The notes beneath the pieces are model-generated. The model saw nothing but the letters and a program-made list of their open reading frames with translations, was not told where the DNA came from and did not search any database. A program made the position numbers and the translations under genes. From NCBI RefSeq assembly GCF_040712315.1, contig NC_134020.1:33391751-33455750 (forward strand): 64,000 nt of DNA. The letters are read 5' to 3'. Below are positions 1 through 10,929 of the stretch, piece after piece. Positions within the stretch are counted from its first letter, which is position 1, and each line of letters starts with the position of its first letter. The stretch is from Castanea sativa (taxonomy: Eukaryota > Streptophyta > Magnoliopsida > Fagales > Fagaceae).

Positions 1-2455
1 TCAGATTGAGGAGCTGGTTGGGAGCCAATCTATGGCCAGGTAGTGCTTGGTGGCTGCAATTAGACATCAGACTAGAGGTGAGTCCTTGGCCTGTGCTATG
101 AAGGATTTGTAGTAATCAAGGGTGCCAGTGCTGTCTACGGACACAGTAATAAAGGGGGCAAAGTGTAAGGAAATAGAAATTTTTTTTATTGGTGATGATG
201 AGGAGAAGTTTTTCCAGGTCGAAGTTCAGTTGCCTCATTGGGAGAGAGAAGCACTGATAGTTTTTCTTAGAAAAAATATTGATGTGTTTGTATAGAATGC
301 ATACAAGGCTCATAGAGTGGATCCAGGTTTCATGTGCCATCATTTAAACGTCAATCCATCTGTCATCCCAAAAAAGCAACCTCCTCGGCACTCATCTAAG
401 GAACACTCTGATGCTGTCAAGGAGGAGGTGCTCAAGCTTAAGCAGGCTGGGGCCATAAAAAAGGTGTTTTATCCCGAGTGGTTGGCTAACACTGTAGTGG
501 TGAAGAAGAAAAATGGGAAGTGGAGAGTATGTGTGGACTTTACGGATCTAAATAAAGCTTGCCCAAAAGATTCTTTCCCTATGCCTTAGATAGACCAATT
601 AGTGGATGCAACTGTAGGCCATCCTAAAATGAGTTTTTTAGACGCCTTTCAAGGCTATCATCAGATACCGTTGGCATTGCATGATTAGGAAAAGACTACT
701 TTTGTTACACCTACTAGGAATTACCACTACAAAGTGATGCCATTTGGATTGAAAAATGCAAGGTCTATATACCAGAGGATGATGACCAGGATGTTTAAGC
801 CTCAGCTAGGAAAAAACATGGAGATTTATATAGATGACATGGTAGTGAAGAGTAAAGCAAGGTCCTAGCATATAGATGACCTCGGGAGTATTTTTGAGAT
901 ACTAAGGAAACACAAGTTGTGCCTTAATGCTTCTAAGTGTTCTTTTAGCGTTAACTCTAGCAAATTTTTGGGTTATATCGTTACCCATCACGGAATTGAA
1001 GTTGACCCTAATCAAATTAGAGCAATTAATAATCTATAGCCTCCTCGGAATCCCAAAGAAGTCTAGAGGTTGACAGGAATGACTGCTGCTTTGAATCGAT
1101 TCATCTCTCGGTATGCAAACATATGTAGGCCCTTCTTCTAGTTGTTGCATAAGTGGAAGGGATTTGAATGGACTGAAGAACGCGCCTCGGCCTTCCAGCA
1201 GTTGAAGGAATACCTTTCTCAGCCACTAATCATGTCCAAGCCCGAGGAGGAAGGGGTTCTATTTGCTTACATTGTTGTAGCCTCTCATACAGTGAGTTTA
1301 GTACTGATACAGGTTGATGATGGGGTGCAGAGACTAGTTTATTACGTAAGCAAATCATTGCATGAGACAGAAGTTTGTTATTTACCATTAGAAGAGGCCA
1401 TCTTGGCAGTGGTACATGCTACATGAAAGCTCCCTCATTATTTTCAGGCTCACATTGTTGTGGTTTTAACCCAACTCCCTCTTCAATCACTGCTTCGAAA
1501 AGCTAATTACACAGGGAGGATTGCAAAATGGGGAATAATCTTGGGAGCTTTCGATATTAAGTACATGCCTCGCACCTCTATAAAAGGCTAGGTCCTTGTA
1601 GATTTGGTTGTTGAGTTTGCTGAGCCTTTGTTAGAAGAAAATGGTGAAATGATCAAATCAAATCAAATCAAAGAGGATCTGGAATGGGGCTAGTTGTAGT
1701 GTCCCCTGAGAAAATCATCATTGAAAAATTCTTAAGGTTAGGCTTCTTGGCCATGAACAATGAGGCTGAGTATGAGGCCTTGTTGGTAGGAATGGCTATG
1801 GTTCTGAAGATGGGAGGAAATACATTGGAGGTATTTTCAGACTCAAGATTGGTTGTAGGCCAAGTAAAGGGAGAACTAGAAGCCAGGGATTTGAGAATGC
1901 TAGAATACCTGAACCAGGTTAAGCACCTGCAACCAGGTTTTAACTCTTTTTCGTCACAGCAAATCCCTAGAAGCAGAAATACGCATGTTGATTCTCTTGC
2001 CACTCTCGCTACCTCCTCAGCACAGAGTTTGCCTTGGTTTATCTTGGTTGAGGATCAATGTAGACCCACCGAGAAGAAGGAGGAGAAGGTCCATATTCAC
2101 CAGATTAGGGTGAGACCTAGTTGGATGGATCCTATTGTGTTGTTTCTTAAGGATAACATCTTACTCGAGGAGATCAGAGGGAAATCACTATGGTTCAATT
2201 AGCATATTATCAGTATAAACTCAAACAGGGGAATAACTCAAGTGTGAAGTTAAGACCGTTAGTCCCTGGAGATCTGGTATAAAGGAAGGTTGTGGGTACT
2301 GCAAAAAACCTAGCATGGGGAAAGTTAGGGCCCAATTAGGAAGGGCCATACCTTATCACGTCAGCTGGTATAGGGCCTTATTTCCTAGAAGATTTAAATG
2401 AAAATGTTATACCACGTCCTTAGAATGTAAATAACATGCGAAGGTATTACTATTA
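1..2455 (+). pseudogene. gypsy pol pseudogene (RT, RNase H, aRNH, partial integrase)
   Basis: Degenerate retrotransposon polyprotein. The RT starts near 317, with the conserved segments VDFTDLNKACPKDSF (about 533-577) and a YIDDM catalytic motif near 826-840. The RT-linked RNase H runs from about 1142 to 1640, and a second RNase H-like domain from about 1684 to 2030. After about 2200 the sequence jumps straight to the integrase C-terminal part (motif EGPYLI near 2341), so the zinc-finger and catalytic core of integrase are deleted. At least ten in-frame stops interrupt the frame (for example at 588, 687, 867, 1038, 1063, 1140 and 1590). Several are TAG where element 2 has glutamine. Confidence 0.85.
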
Positions 2456-2527
2456 ATGAAAAGCAACTCTACCATGTTCTTATTTATGATGTTATGTGTT
2501 GTGTTTATTATTCGTTTAAGTATCAAA

Positions 2528-3590
2528 TAGAATATTGGTCATGCTTGGCTCATCAGACCACATATCTTGGATGAATTGATATTCCTTATTATTTATTTAA
2601 GTATCAAACAGAACCTTAGTCATGCTTGGCTCCTTGAACCACATACCTTGGGTAAATTGATATTTCTTATTATTTGTTTAAGTATCAAATAGAACCTTGG
2701 TCATGCTAGGCTCCTTGGACCACATACCTTGGGTAAATTGATATTCCTTATTATTCGTTTAAGTGTCAAACAGAACCTTAGTCATGCCTAGCTTGGTCAT
2801 GCTTTGCTCCTCGGACCACATACCTTGGGTAAATTGATATTCCTTATTATTTATTTAAGTATCAAACAGAACCTTGGTCATGCTTGCCTTCTCAGACCAC
2901 ATACCTTGGGTAAATTGATATTCCTTATTATTTGTTTAAGTATCAAATAGAATCTTGGTCATGCCTAGCTCCTTGGACCACATACCTTGAGTTCTTCCTT
3001 ATGATTTGTTTAAGTATCAAATAGAACCTTGGTCATGCCTGGTTCCTCAGACCATATACCTTGGGTAAATTGATATTCCTTATTATTCATTTAAGTATCA
3101 AACAAAATCTTGGTTATGTCTGGCTCTTCGGACCATATACCTTGGGTAAATTAATATTTCTTATTATTTGTTTAAGTATCAAACAGAAGCTTGATCATGC
3201 CTGGCTCCTTGGACCACATACCTTGGGTAAATTTATATTCCTTATTATTCGTTTAAGTATTAAACAGAACCTTGGTCATGCTTGGCTCCTCGGACCATAT
3301 ACCTTAGGTAAATTGATATTCCTTATTACCTGTTTAAGTTTTAGACAGAACCATGGTCATGTCTGGTTCCTTGGACAACATACCTTTGGTAAATTAATGC
3401 TCTATAAGCAATCATTTAGATGTTAAACAGATCTCAATCATATTTGGGTTCCTCGAACTAGATGCCTTGGGTAAATTAACACTATTCAGTAGCTCCCTAG
3501 GTGTTAAATAGAACCATAGGCACGATTGATTCTTTGGACCATATGCTATGGGTAAATTAACATCTATCATCGTTGTGATATTCTATTAAA
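2528..3590 (+). repeat. Tandem array, ~80-bp unit, downstream of pol
   Basis: About a dozen imperfect copies of an 80-81 bp unit containing CTTGGGTAAATTGATATTCC, GTTTAAGTATCAAACAGAA and GCTCCTCGGACCACATACC. Unit starts can be followed near 2649, 2729, 2826, 2907, 3061, 3141, 3221 and 3301. The last units decay towards 3590. Because the period is close to 27 codons, it makes a long but meaningless repetitive reading frame at 3061-3426. Element 2 has the reverse-complement counterpart at 26690-27530. Confidence 0.9.
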
Positions 3591-4062
3591 TGGATGAGCA
3601 GGGAAAAATGCAAGCAAGTGCATGGTCTACTATTATCCAAGGTTAAAACGAAAGGCCTAAAGCACCTATTGGCAGGTTAATAACTTAGTCCGAGCATATG
3701 AAGGTATGTCTTTTAAGTTAAAATCATATTTTATTGAAGATTGTAGCTTTGGAAAGCTTAGCTTGATTTGTGGTTGATTATGTAAATTGAGGCAGTTATA
3801 CCACCACTTGAACAGATGATTGTTGAAGTCAAGGATATATGCAGATTTGAATTTAGATATGGTTATATCCCATTCTTATGTCAATTAAGTGTAAAACAAA
3901 GCATAGGTTATGTTAGGATTTGCACAAGTACCATGTGTATAATAGAAAATTCAGTACTGTCATTAAGGTAAAGCCTTGAAGAAGGGGCAAAATAAGTACA
4001 ACTTTAAAGATAAAAACTACATTTACATAAAAAAAAAGGATCTATACACTTTAACCTAAGCC
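3591..4062. other. Element 1 spacer, no gene
   Basis: AT-rich spacer between the tandem array and the end of the antisense ORF. By position it would hold the 3' untranslated region of that ORF. I see no coding or structural signal. Confidence 0.5.
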
Positions 4063-6634
4063 CTATTTGATCTTTAGTAGAGGGTTGTCTTTTCCTAGGG
4101 CCTTGGTGGGCTTGGCAGTTTTAGCTACTGTGGAGGCTGGACCTTTGCCCTTGGGGTCCTCATTGGCTGGTATGGGAAGAGTAGCTAGAACAATCTCAAG
4201 GTTCTGAAAGGCTTCTTCACCCTTAAAAGGGTCCTTGGGTGCAGCTACGCGCTTGGTAGCTTCAGGGACTACCCCTTTGGTTGTATATTTTTCCTTCTTA
4301 GCCACCTTAGCTTGTTCTGCTTCCTTTGGAGGGCTATTGGAAGAGGGGAGGACCTTGGTGAGGCTATCCTTATCATTAACTGCCTTTTTAAGAATATTGT
4401 CGGCCTGGGGATCCAAGGAGCTTGAGTCACGGATCGTTGGAGGATAGTACGCATTCTCTATTTTTCTAAGGCCAGAGGAGGCCTTAACCTCGGCCTGGTT
4501 GAGGGCCACATTCCATACTTGGAGGTAGTATGTTTTACACACCCCCGAGACCTCAGCCCTGAGTACTTCCTCGGTCTCTACGACCCCTACTTCAGAGCCA
4601 TCTTGTTCGACCCAATCCTTGGCCTTCTCAACCTCTTCCAACTTCTTCTTCAGGACCCCAATCTACTCCCTAGCTATAGACAACTAGTCCTCAGTCTGGC
4701 AGAGTTGTTTGTGTTGAGTCTCTGCCTACCTCTCAACTCTTTTCAGGGGAGCCTCGGCACACTTTTTGTCTCGTTTTGCCTTTGTTAGCTTGTTGTTTAA
4801 CTCTTGAATCCTTTTTTCATCTACATTGATGGCGTCCACAGTAGCAATACGCTTGCCTTCCTTCTCCTTCATCTGCCTATGGGAGCTGTTCACCAGCTCA
4901 TGGGCCCTATGCGCAGCTTGGACAGCCTTTCAAGGACAAAATACAATAGTTAGAAAAAGCAATTACAACTTTAAGTAAAAGATAGCAGTGTGAAATACTT
5001 ACCAAGGCTAGGTCCCTCAAGACTGAGAAACACCTCGTGTTTCTTCATAGACCTAAGGTCAGCCATGTCTTCGGGCAAGAGAAAGGCCTACTCTATAGCA
5101 TTGGCCACATACTTGGCCTTCTCGTGCTGGAAGTCCCTTATGGAGGCACTTGTTGGAAGGGGAGCTCCGTCCAGCACCAGAGGAGGGTTCCAAGCTGGTA
5201 CCTTGACTTAGTGATCAGGCCCCCTTTCCACCATAGACCCTTCACTTGAGGATCGGGTATGGGTAGTTTTGGCTAACTTGCTTCCCCTCTGGAGCTCAGC
5301 CTTCTTGGAGGGAAGGCCCCTTCCTTCTTCCACCACCTCTTTTCCCTTTTGGTCCCCTTCCTTTTCTTATCAACTGGATCGGATTGGGAAGCCTAAGTAG
5401 AGGGAGGGGTGGGGAGCTTGGTTTGAATGGCCTTTTCAAGCACATTACCCCCGGTGTGGGACTCAAGCAGGTCCAGTAAACTTGATCTACTTTAAAGTTG
5501 TATCACCATGGCGTCAGGGATGGTGAAATCTTCTTAAGTATGGCTTACTTGAGCTGGAAGGAGATGGCTGATGTCAGCAATAGAAGGTTCCGAAGGTAGA
5601 GGTTGGTTAAAAATCTCAAAATCGTCCTCGGATCTTGAGATTTCAACTACTACTTCTTCTTCTTCCTTGACAGTTGCTTGGGAAGGAGCTGCTTCTTTCT
5701 CAGCTGCACATAGAAAAGGTGGCTCTACCAACTGTACGCCTTCTGGAACAAGGCCGGTGACAAGGAAACTAGGGACTGCATATTAATTTGGTTCGAGCGC
5801 AGGTCTTTCGCCTTGATCACGCACTTGGGGCGCCTGGAAACTAGATGAGAGTGGGTTGTAGCCGAGGATGAGGTGGGCTGCTCTTAATTGCCCGTCGGTG
5901 TGGATGAAAATTTCGGCTTTGAGTATCTTTATCAGATTAGGCTTGTTGACAAGGTTCAGGTTTGGAATAACAACATGTTTATCTGCAAATTCAACAAAAA
6001 CCAAAAGTGTTGTTAGGAAATGGCGGGGATAAAGTAAAGAGACCACTTGCAAATAAAATTAAGGAAATAAACATGGAAACATTAGTAATGAAGGGGTTAT
6101 TGTTAGAACAATGAACCTAAACCTAAGTACCCCACTTGGTGTACCCTCTCGTGTTGGGCAATGAAGTCTATCATGCCATTCTCCTGAGATGATTAAGTAA
6201 TCATTGTCCATACCCTTGTTGGACTTAGGGAGACATGATATCAGCCTAACCTCAGAGACTCTGGTTTTCCGATAATACCCCTCCTCTGTTAGTTTGTGAA
6301 GGTTGTAAATTCAGTTGACATCATGGTGGGATAGGTTTACATTCATTCTCTTGTTAAGGGCGTTTACACTACCTAAAATCATAAATATGTTGGGGGCACA
6401 CGTGGGGGAAAGCCTATGAGCTATTAGATAATCCCTAGTTACTCTACCCATAGGGATTCTCATCCCTCCCTCTATAAAAGCAATTATAGGGATTACAACT
6501 TCTCCCTCTTACCTTTGGGCATGCCATTCCCTATGTTTACAGTACCTAATCGAAACCCCTAGTGGGATTCGATATTGAGCTTTAAAGCTCTCTATACCCT
6601 CTGGGGTGTCTACTAGGTAAGCAAATCTACCCAT
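4063..6634 (-). pseudogene. Antisense ORF of element 1, gypsy-associated coiled-coil protein, decayed
   Basis: Reads opposite to pol. The start is at 6634 (MGRFAYLVDTPEG), and the similar ORF in element 2 starts MGRFKCLIDTDAG at 23243. A first conserved block (about 6634-6130) contains EGEVVIPIIAFIEGGM and LISCLPKSNKGM, which resembles the 'putative gypsy type transposon' domain (Pfam Transposase_28 type); that assignment is from memory. A second block (about 6000-5800) has RAAHLILGYNPLS, preceded by a likely intron end at GCAG. A charged, coiled-coil region follows (about 4930-4560), then a Lys/Pro/Ala-rich tail ending at 4063. Frameshifts and stops are present. Function is unknown; such ORFs are carried by some Tat-lineage elements. 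Confidence 0.7.
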
Positions 6635-7084
6635 GTTTAAGAAAAGTTGGAAGCGGAAGTAAGGCGAGGAGAAATTAAGGGAGCCAAGGAGGAAAGGGTT
6701 CTAGATAAAGAAAATAGAAGAGAAAATAAGTGAGAATACTGAAAAGACTTACGAAAAGGGAGAAGGTTTCCTCAGACTGGTTCTTGATATTTAAGAGTGC
6801 AAAAAGTGAAGCGAATGAGGTCTTCAAGCAATATATGTATTAGAGGGAAAGGCAGGTGGGAGAATTTTGCCTAAGTTCCAACAAAGTCCTTGGCCATTGG
6901 ATCTTCATCGTACCGTAAAATGTGGGGGATGTGGAGCTGTAAGAATTTGATATAGACGCAAATGGATGCTGAAGCATCAGGAGCATGCTTTGGGCAGTCG
7001 AAAAGACACCTGCACAAATAGAGGTAGCGTATGAGAATAGTAGAATAATTATTGTAATATTGAAATCCTCATTTTTTTTTAGGA
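6635..7084. other. Element 1 spacer upstream of antisense ORF
   Basis: Noncoding stretch between the antisense ORF start and the polypurine tract. It would contain the promoter and 5' leader of the antisense transcript; no clear TATA box is recognised. Confidence 0.4.
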
Positions 7085-7112
7085 GCAAAAGAGGAGAATT
7101 TAGAGGGGCTAT
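7085..7112 (+). other. Polypurine tract of element 1
   Basis: Purine-rich run (GCAAAAGAGGAGAATT, then AGAGGGGCTAT) directly abutting the 3' LTR. The final AGGGGCTAT is also found next to the 3' LTR of element 2 on the other strand (22743-22755), which supports both LTR boundaries and a shared ancestry. Confidence 0.75.
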
Positions 7113-7913
7113 TGTAGGGATGACAGGCCCAAAAATGTATATTGGGAGATCGGCCCTGTCTGAATATACTTAATAGTCCGAAGACGGGTAAACATTATCA
7201 TGGAAATGCACATTAGTGAATGAAGAAAGGGGGCTGGTCATAAGGATTCAGGAAGGAAGTCCGAGGACAAATGCCACCTCAGCTTAAAAAAGCAGAGGCC
7301 AGAATGGTGGACCTGCCATTAAGAGCAACATTCTAGGCAGTTCTACTGGTAAGGATAAGCATTAAGAAGGGATAAGACAATGGGAAAACAAGAAATATCT
7401 AAGGGAAAGCTACTGTCACCACATTGAATGCTTTGTAGCTAACTTTCTGGCCGCATTAATGTGGAAGTGATACCTAAACAGTGGTATTCAACCTTACAGC
7501 TACCTCTAAAAGCTTTAGAAACATGCTAATGAGACAAGGGTAAAAGCTAGACATCTGATCAACATGTGGATGGCTGAGATGGAGTGAATAAGGGTAATAT
7601 AAGGAAGAAAAATCCCATTGTAGAGGGGATTGGAGAATTTGTAAAGGAAGCACTGTAGCATTGACAATTGAAATTGTATCCAAGTCTAAGAATTATATAA
7701 TCAAGAACTACTCTCCTTAAACTTAGCTGAGGAAGACTTTATTTGCATAAAACTTATTTTTCTTGGCTTTTATACCATCTTCAATTCCTTGTGAGTATTG
7801 TATAGTTCATTGAAGCCTAGTTTTTAGCCCACTCTCTACAAATTCATTGTATTGGGCTCTTGGGACCTTAATCCATTTATCTTTTGGGCATAGGATCCAA
7901 AATCCACCCCTAC

Positions 7914-7914
<1 letters not shown>
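7113..7914 (+). repeat. 3' LTR of element 1 (802 bp)
   Basis: Starts TGTAGGGATGACAGG right after the polypurine tract and ends CACCCCTACA, giving the TG...CA and short inverted ends typical of LTRs. Internal sequence such as GGCCGCATTAATGTGG and the closing CCACTCTCTACAAATTCATTG match the neighbouring LTR at 7977-8693. The partner 5' LTR lies outside the window, so no target duplication can be checked. Confidence 0.8.

Positions 7915-7976
<62 letters not shown>
7915..7976. repeat. (AAT)n microsatellite
   Basis: About 20 perfect AAT units between two related LTRs. It produces artificial poly-Tyr and poly-Ile reading frames on the minus strand. Confidence 0.98.
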
Positions 7977-8693
7977 TGTGAGGATAATTGAGCCGAGCAG
8001 GAGTGTTGGGCCTGGGGCCTTGCCCCAGGATATATAGGAGCCTGAGAACAATCAAAAGGATTAAAAAATGTTGGGGTCAATGAGTCGAGGATAAGGAAAG
8101 ATAATAACGAGTTGGTGGTATCTCCTGAGGATCCGAGCTTCCTCGAGAAATCATTGTGAAAGGCTGGAGCCCAGTCGCCTAAAGAATATTGTGCATAACG
8201 TAACCATTCTTTAGAGGATAAGCTTTAGGGAAAGAAGCCAACAATAAAGGAAGAAATATATGAGAAGAAGGCTGATACCACTATAATAAATGCTCTACAC
8301 CTAACCAACTGGTCGCATTTATGTGGAAATGACACTTGAAATAGTGATATCTCAATTTACAGCCATTCACAAAGCTTCCAGGAGGTTTTGGATGGGACAA
8401 GCACCCAATAGATCACCTGTAAGATCAACAAGTGTAAGGCTAGGATAAAGGGAGAGGACTATATAAGGAAAGGACCCTCACGAAAAATGGGGCACTTGAT
8501 CCTCAGACTTGACCGAGGAGTGTAATTCTTACATTGTATTTTCTTACCGGCTTGCATCCTGTCAATCCAAGCCCATATTTGTTTTGCAAATCGCTCTCTT
8601 GTAAAATCCACTCTCTACAAAATATATTGTTGTTGGGCTTGTTGGGCCCTCATCCATCGATCGTGGGCTGTGGGTCAGTGTCTAGTCCTTACA
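7977..8693 (+). repeat. Solo LTR of a related gypsy element (717 bp)
   Basis: Starts TGTGAGGATAATTGAG and ends TAGTCCTTACA. It shares blocks with the element 1 LTR (CATTTATGTGGAAATGACAC; CCACTCTCTACAAAATAT) in the same direction. A CTATATAAGG box lies near 8460. No primer-binding site follows it and no internal region is attached, so it reads as a solo LTR. No convincing 5-bp duplication is seen; the left side is the AAT microsatellite. Confidence 0.7.
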
Positions 8694-9104
8694 ACAACAA
8701 CAACAAGTGATTAATGGTCTGCATGCATTTATTTGGGTGAAACTGATCACACGTGATTAATTGAAATTAATTTTGATTGGTTAACAATTCAAAATAATTA
8801 AATGAATTTCTGTGATTGGTGGTTTATTTTGTTAAAATAAGATTGGTTGCATGGGTATAAAAGAAATAATCTGATAATGTTAAAATTGAACTGATAATTA
8901 AGTTTTTATGGTAATTATCTCTAAAATAATTATTTTAAAGATTTAATTATCAAGTTAAGATGAATTTTATCAGGAATACAAGTCCAGAACACATTTAAGT
9001 ACAATCTCCAACTTTGAAAAATGCCCAAAAGAAGTCCAAAATGTGTAAAAAACGAAAGTTGGGTGAAACTGTTGAAAGTGCCAATTGGTAGTAACCCATC
9101 AATA
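8694..9104. other. Intergenic, no gene
   Basis: AT-rich single-copy-looking sequence after a short (ACA)n run. No coding or repeat signal seen. Confidence 0.5.
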
Positions 9105-9450
9105 GTCATATTGGTCCACTTTGGTTCTATTTGGTCGACTTTAGTTCAATTCTATCCACTTTGGTTCTATTTGATCCATTAGGTCTTATTCAATCCACTT
9201 CGGTTCTATTTGGTCCACATTAGTCCAATTCGGTCCATTTTGGTCCAATTGGTCATATTCTATCCACTTTGATTCTATTCAGTCCAATTCGGTCTATTCG
9301 GTCCACTTTGGTCCTATTTGATCCATTCTATACACTTTTGTTTTATTTGGTCTACTTCCATCCTATTCGGTCCATTAGGTTATATTCGTTTGACTTTGGT
9401 CTCCTTTTGTCCTATTCTATCCACTTCAGTCCATTTGATCCACTTTGGTC
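9105..9450. repeat. Degenerate TTTGGTCC minisatellite
   Basis: About 350 bp of imperfect direct repeats built on TTTGGTCCACTTTGGTTCTA and TATTCGGTCC variants with a short period (multiples of about 10 bp). The array resumes after the inserted hAT-like element (10081-10113, and again near 10255-10275). A second small array of the same kind lies at 48361-48432, so this is a dispersed repeat family. The + frame through it is repetitive and not a gene. Confidence 0.8.
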
Positions 9451-10080
9451 CAGTGGCGGAGCTAGGATTTGAGTTGAGAAAGGGCAAAATTTATACATGA
9501 TACATGTACTTACACACATTATGTGAATATATAATATTTGAGATCAATTTGAAAAATTAAAAGCTATTAATTTAAATACTAAGTGATATTTTAATGTAAT
9601 TATACCAATAAAAAAATCTAAAAAAAAAAAAAAAAAAAAACAATGCCTATTCATAATATTGTATTTATCTATTGAGATATTTCTCACAAGAATGATCTAT
9701 TTTTAATTTTTTTTTTAGAGCCAAAACTCAAGTTGTGAATGAAACTATTAGTAGTTAGATAAAGACTGAGTGTAATATATAAGAATTTCTATTATTTTGG
9801 TTAATGTAGTCCCATAAAAGGTTCAAATTATAACATGGTACAAACAAACTAAAAAATTCAACGAAAGGCATGCTAGTGGAAGACTTAAGATTCCTCAATG
9901 GTTCGTTTAGAAGTTCTGCTTTGTTTCAAGACCAAAGAAATAGAGTGACATTTAATAAACCCAAAAACAAAAAATAGACAAGGGTATTTAATAAGTATTA
10001 GCTATAATAACTAGGGGAATGTTTTGGACGGGCCAAGGGGGGCATCTACCCCCCCTCGACCCCTCCTAGCTCCGCCTCTG
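9451..10080. mobile_element. hAT-like non-autonomous element (630 bp)
   Basis: Terminal inverted repeats CAGTGGCGGAGCTAGGA (left) and its near-perfect reverse complement TCCTAGCTCCGCCTCTG (right, one mismatch). It is flanked on both sides by the 8-bp sequence CTTTGGTC (9443-9450 and 10081-10088). An 8-bp duplication and CAG-type ends suggest the hAT superfamily. The duplicated octamer resembles the surrounding minisatellite, so a chance match is possible, but the ends coincide exactly with the inverted repeats. It encodes no transposase. Confidence 0.8.
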
Positions 10081-10113
10081 CTTTGGTCTATTTTGGTCCA
10101 TTTTTGTGCACTT

Positions 10114-10410
10114 ACATAATGGGAAAATACAGGTTTAGGTTACGAGCACCTATTCTAAATCCAACTTTAAAAAAATATTGATCTCAAATTCATATTATGT
10201 GAAATCTTAAGCATAATATTTATTATTGTTGCACTCCTATTAGGCCACATTAATGTAGCATTTTGGTTCACTTCAATCCAACTAAATTTAAGTGAAGTCT
10301 TTCTAAATATGAAGGCTATGAATATACAAATGTACCTTAGGGAAATTACTCATTTTTTTTTAATGTCATTACTTTTAAATAAATTGCATGAGGTTGATTA
10401 TATCTTCAAG
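10114..10410. repeat. Module shared with 48433-48540
   Basis: The segment after the minisatellite (GTGCACTTAC ... CCTATTCTAAAT ... GATCTCAAA) recurs next to the second minisatellite at 48361-48432, so both belong to one larger dispersed repeat. No gene. Confidence 0.6.
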
Positions 10411-10412
10411 CA

Positions 10413-10414
<2 letters not shown>

Positions 10415-10493
<79 letters not shown>
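10415..10493. repeat. (AT)n(AG)n microsatellite
   Basis: About ten AT units followed by about thirty AG units, directly left of the MITE at 10494. It gives an artificial Arg-Glu repeat frame. Confidence 0.98.
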
Positions 10494-10500
<7 letters not shown>

Positions 10501-10888
10501 GAGTTCCAGTTACACCTAGTTAACTTTAAACAATGTTACATCACTCAATATTTTTTAATTGAATGTGAATTTTAACAAATCCACTGTTGGATAACATTAT
10601 CTTTGTGCATTCTCCATGTTTGCAAAATTTCAAAATGATTAATTATCAATAGTCATGTCATCAATCAATTGTTTAAATTCAAGTTTTTGTAGTTTAAAAT
10701 AATGACTAAAATATGAGTCTATGGATCAAATAATAAATAACAACTGATTAGTATGAATATTAGTATGTATGTTAAGAACATTTAGAACATATAATCCAAC
10801 GGTTAAATTTTTGAAATATGAATTCAATAACTAGTTATTGAGTGGTGTAACATTGCTTAGAGTTACACTAAGTATAACTTGAACCTAA

Positions 10889-10893
<5 letters not shown>
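10494..10893. mobile_element. Long-TIR MITE between microsatellites (400 bp)
   Basis: The first ~55 bp (GAGAGTTGAGTTCCAGTTAC ... ACATCACTCAAT) are the imperfect reverse complement of the last ~55 bp (ATTGAGTGGTGTAAC ... GAACCTAACTCTC). The left flank is (AT)n(AG)n and the right flank (AT)n, much like rice Micron-type elements that insert in TA microsatellites (comparison from memory). No ORF inside. A partial copy of the same family lies at 63830-63946. Confidence 0.75.

Positions 10894-10929
<36 letters not shown>
10894..10929. repeat. (AT)n microsatellite
   Basis: About eighteen AT units directly right of the MITE. Confidence 0.97.

Larger units (their letters stand above)
1..7914 (+). mobile_element. 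Ty3/gypsy (Tat-type) element 1, 5'-truncated by window edge
   Basis: The 3' part of a decayed LTR retrotransposon. In order it holds the end of the protease-RT linker, reverse transcriptase, RNase H, a second RNase H-like domain, the integrase C-terminus, an ~80-bp tandem array, an antisense ORF, a polypurine tract and one LTR. Element 2 (21984-34676) has the same order and clearly similar proteins, so it serves as the reference. The second RNase H and the extra antisense ORF are traits known for the Tat lineage of plant gypsy elements. The 5' LTR, gag and most of the protease lie outside the window. Many in-frame stops and an integrase deletion show that it cannot move on its own. Confidence 0.85.

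Noticed and set aside
3061..3426. 121-codon frame with 27-residue repeats
   Set aside because: The ~81-bp tandem unit equals 27 codons, so an open frame arises by itself; other units contain stops.
4235..5786. Plus-strand frames over the antisense ORF of element 1
   Set aside because: They mirror the minus-strand coding blocks, which match element 2; the plus frames match nothing recognised.
7915..7976. AAT repeat as target duplication of the adjacent solo LTR
   Set aside because: The right flank of the LTR is ACAAC, which does not match the AAT units.
7807..8055. Minus-strand frames rich in Tyr or Ile
   Set aside because: They are translations of the (AAT)n microsatellite plus LTR ends.
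10309..10575. Frame with long Arg-Glu repeat
   Set aside because: Translation of the (AT)n(AG)n microsatellite; no domain on either side.
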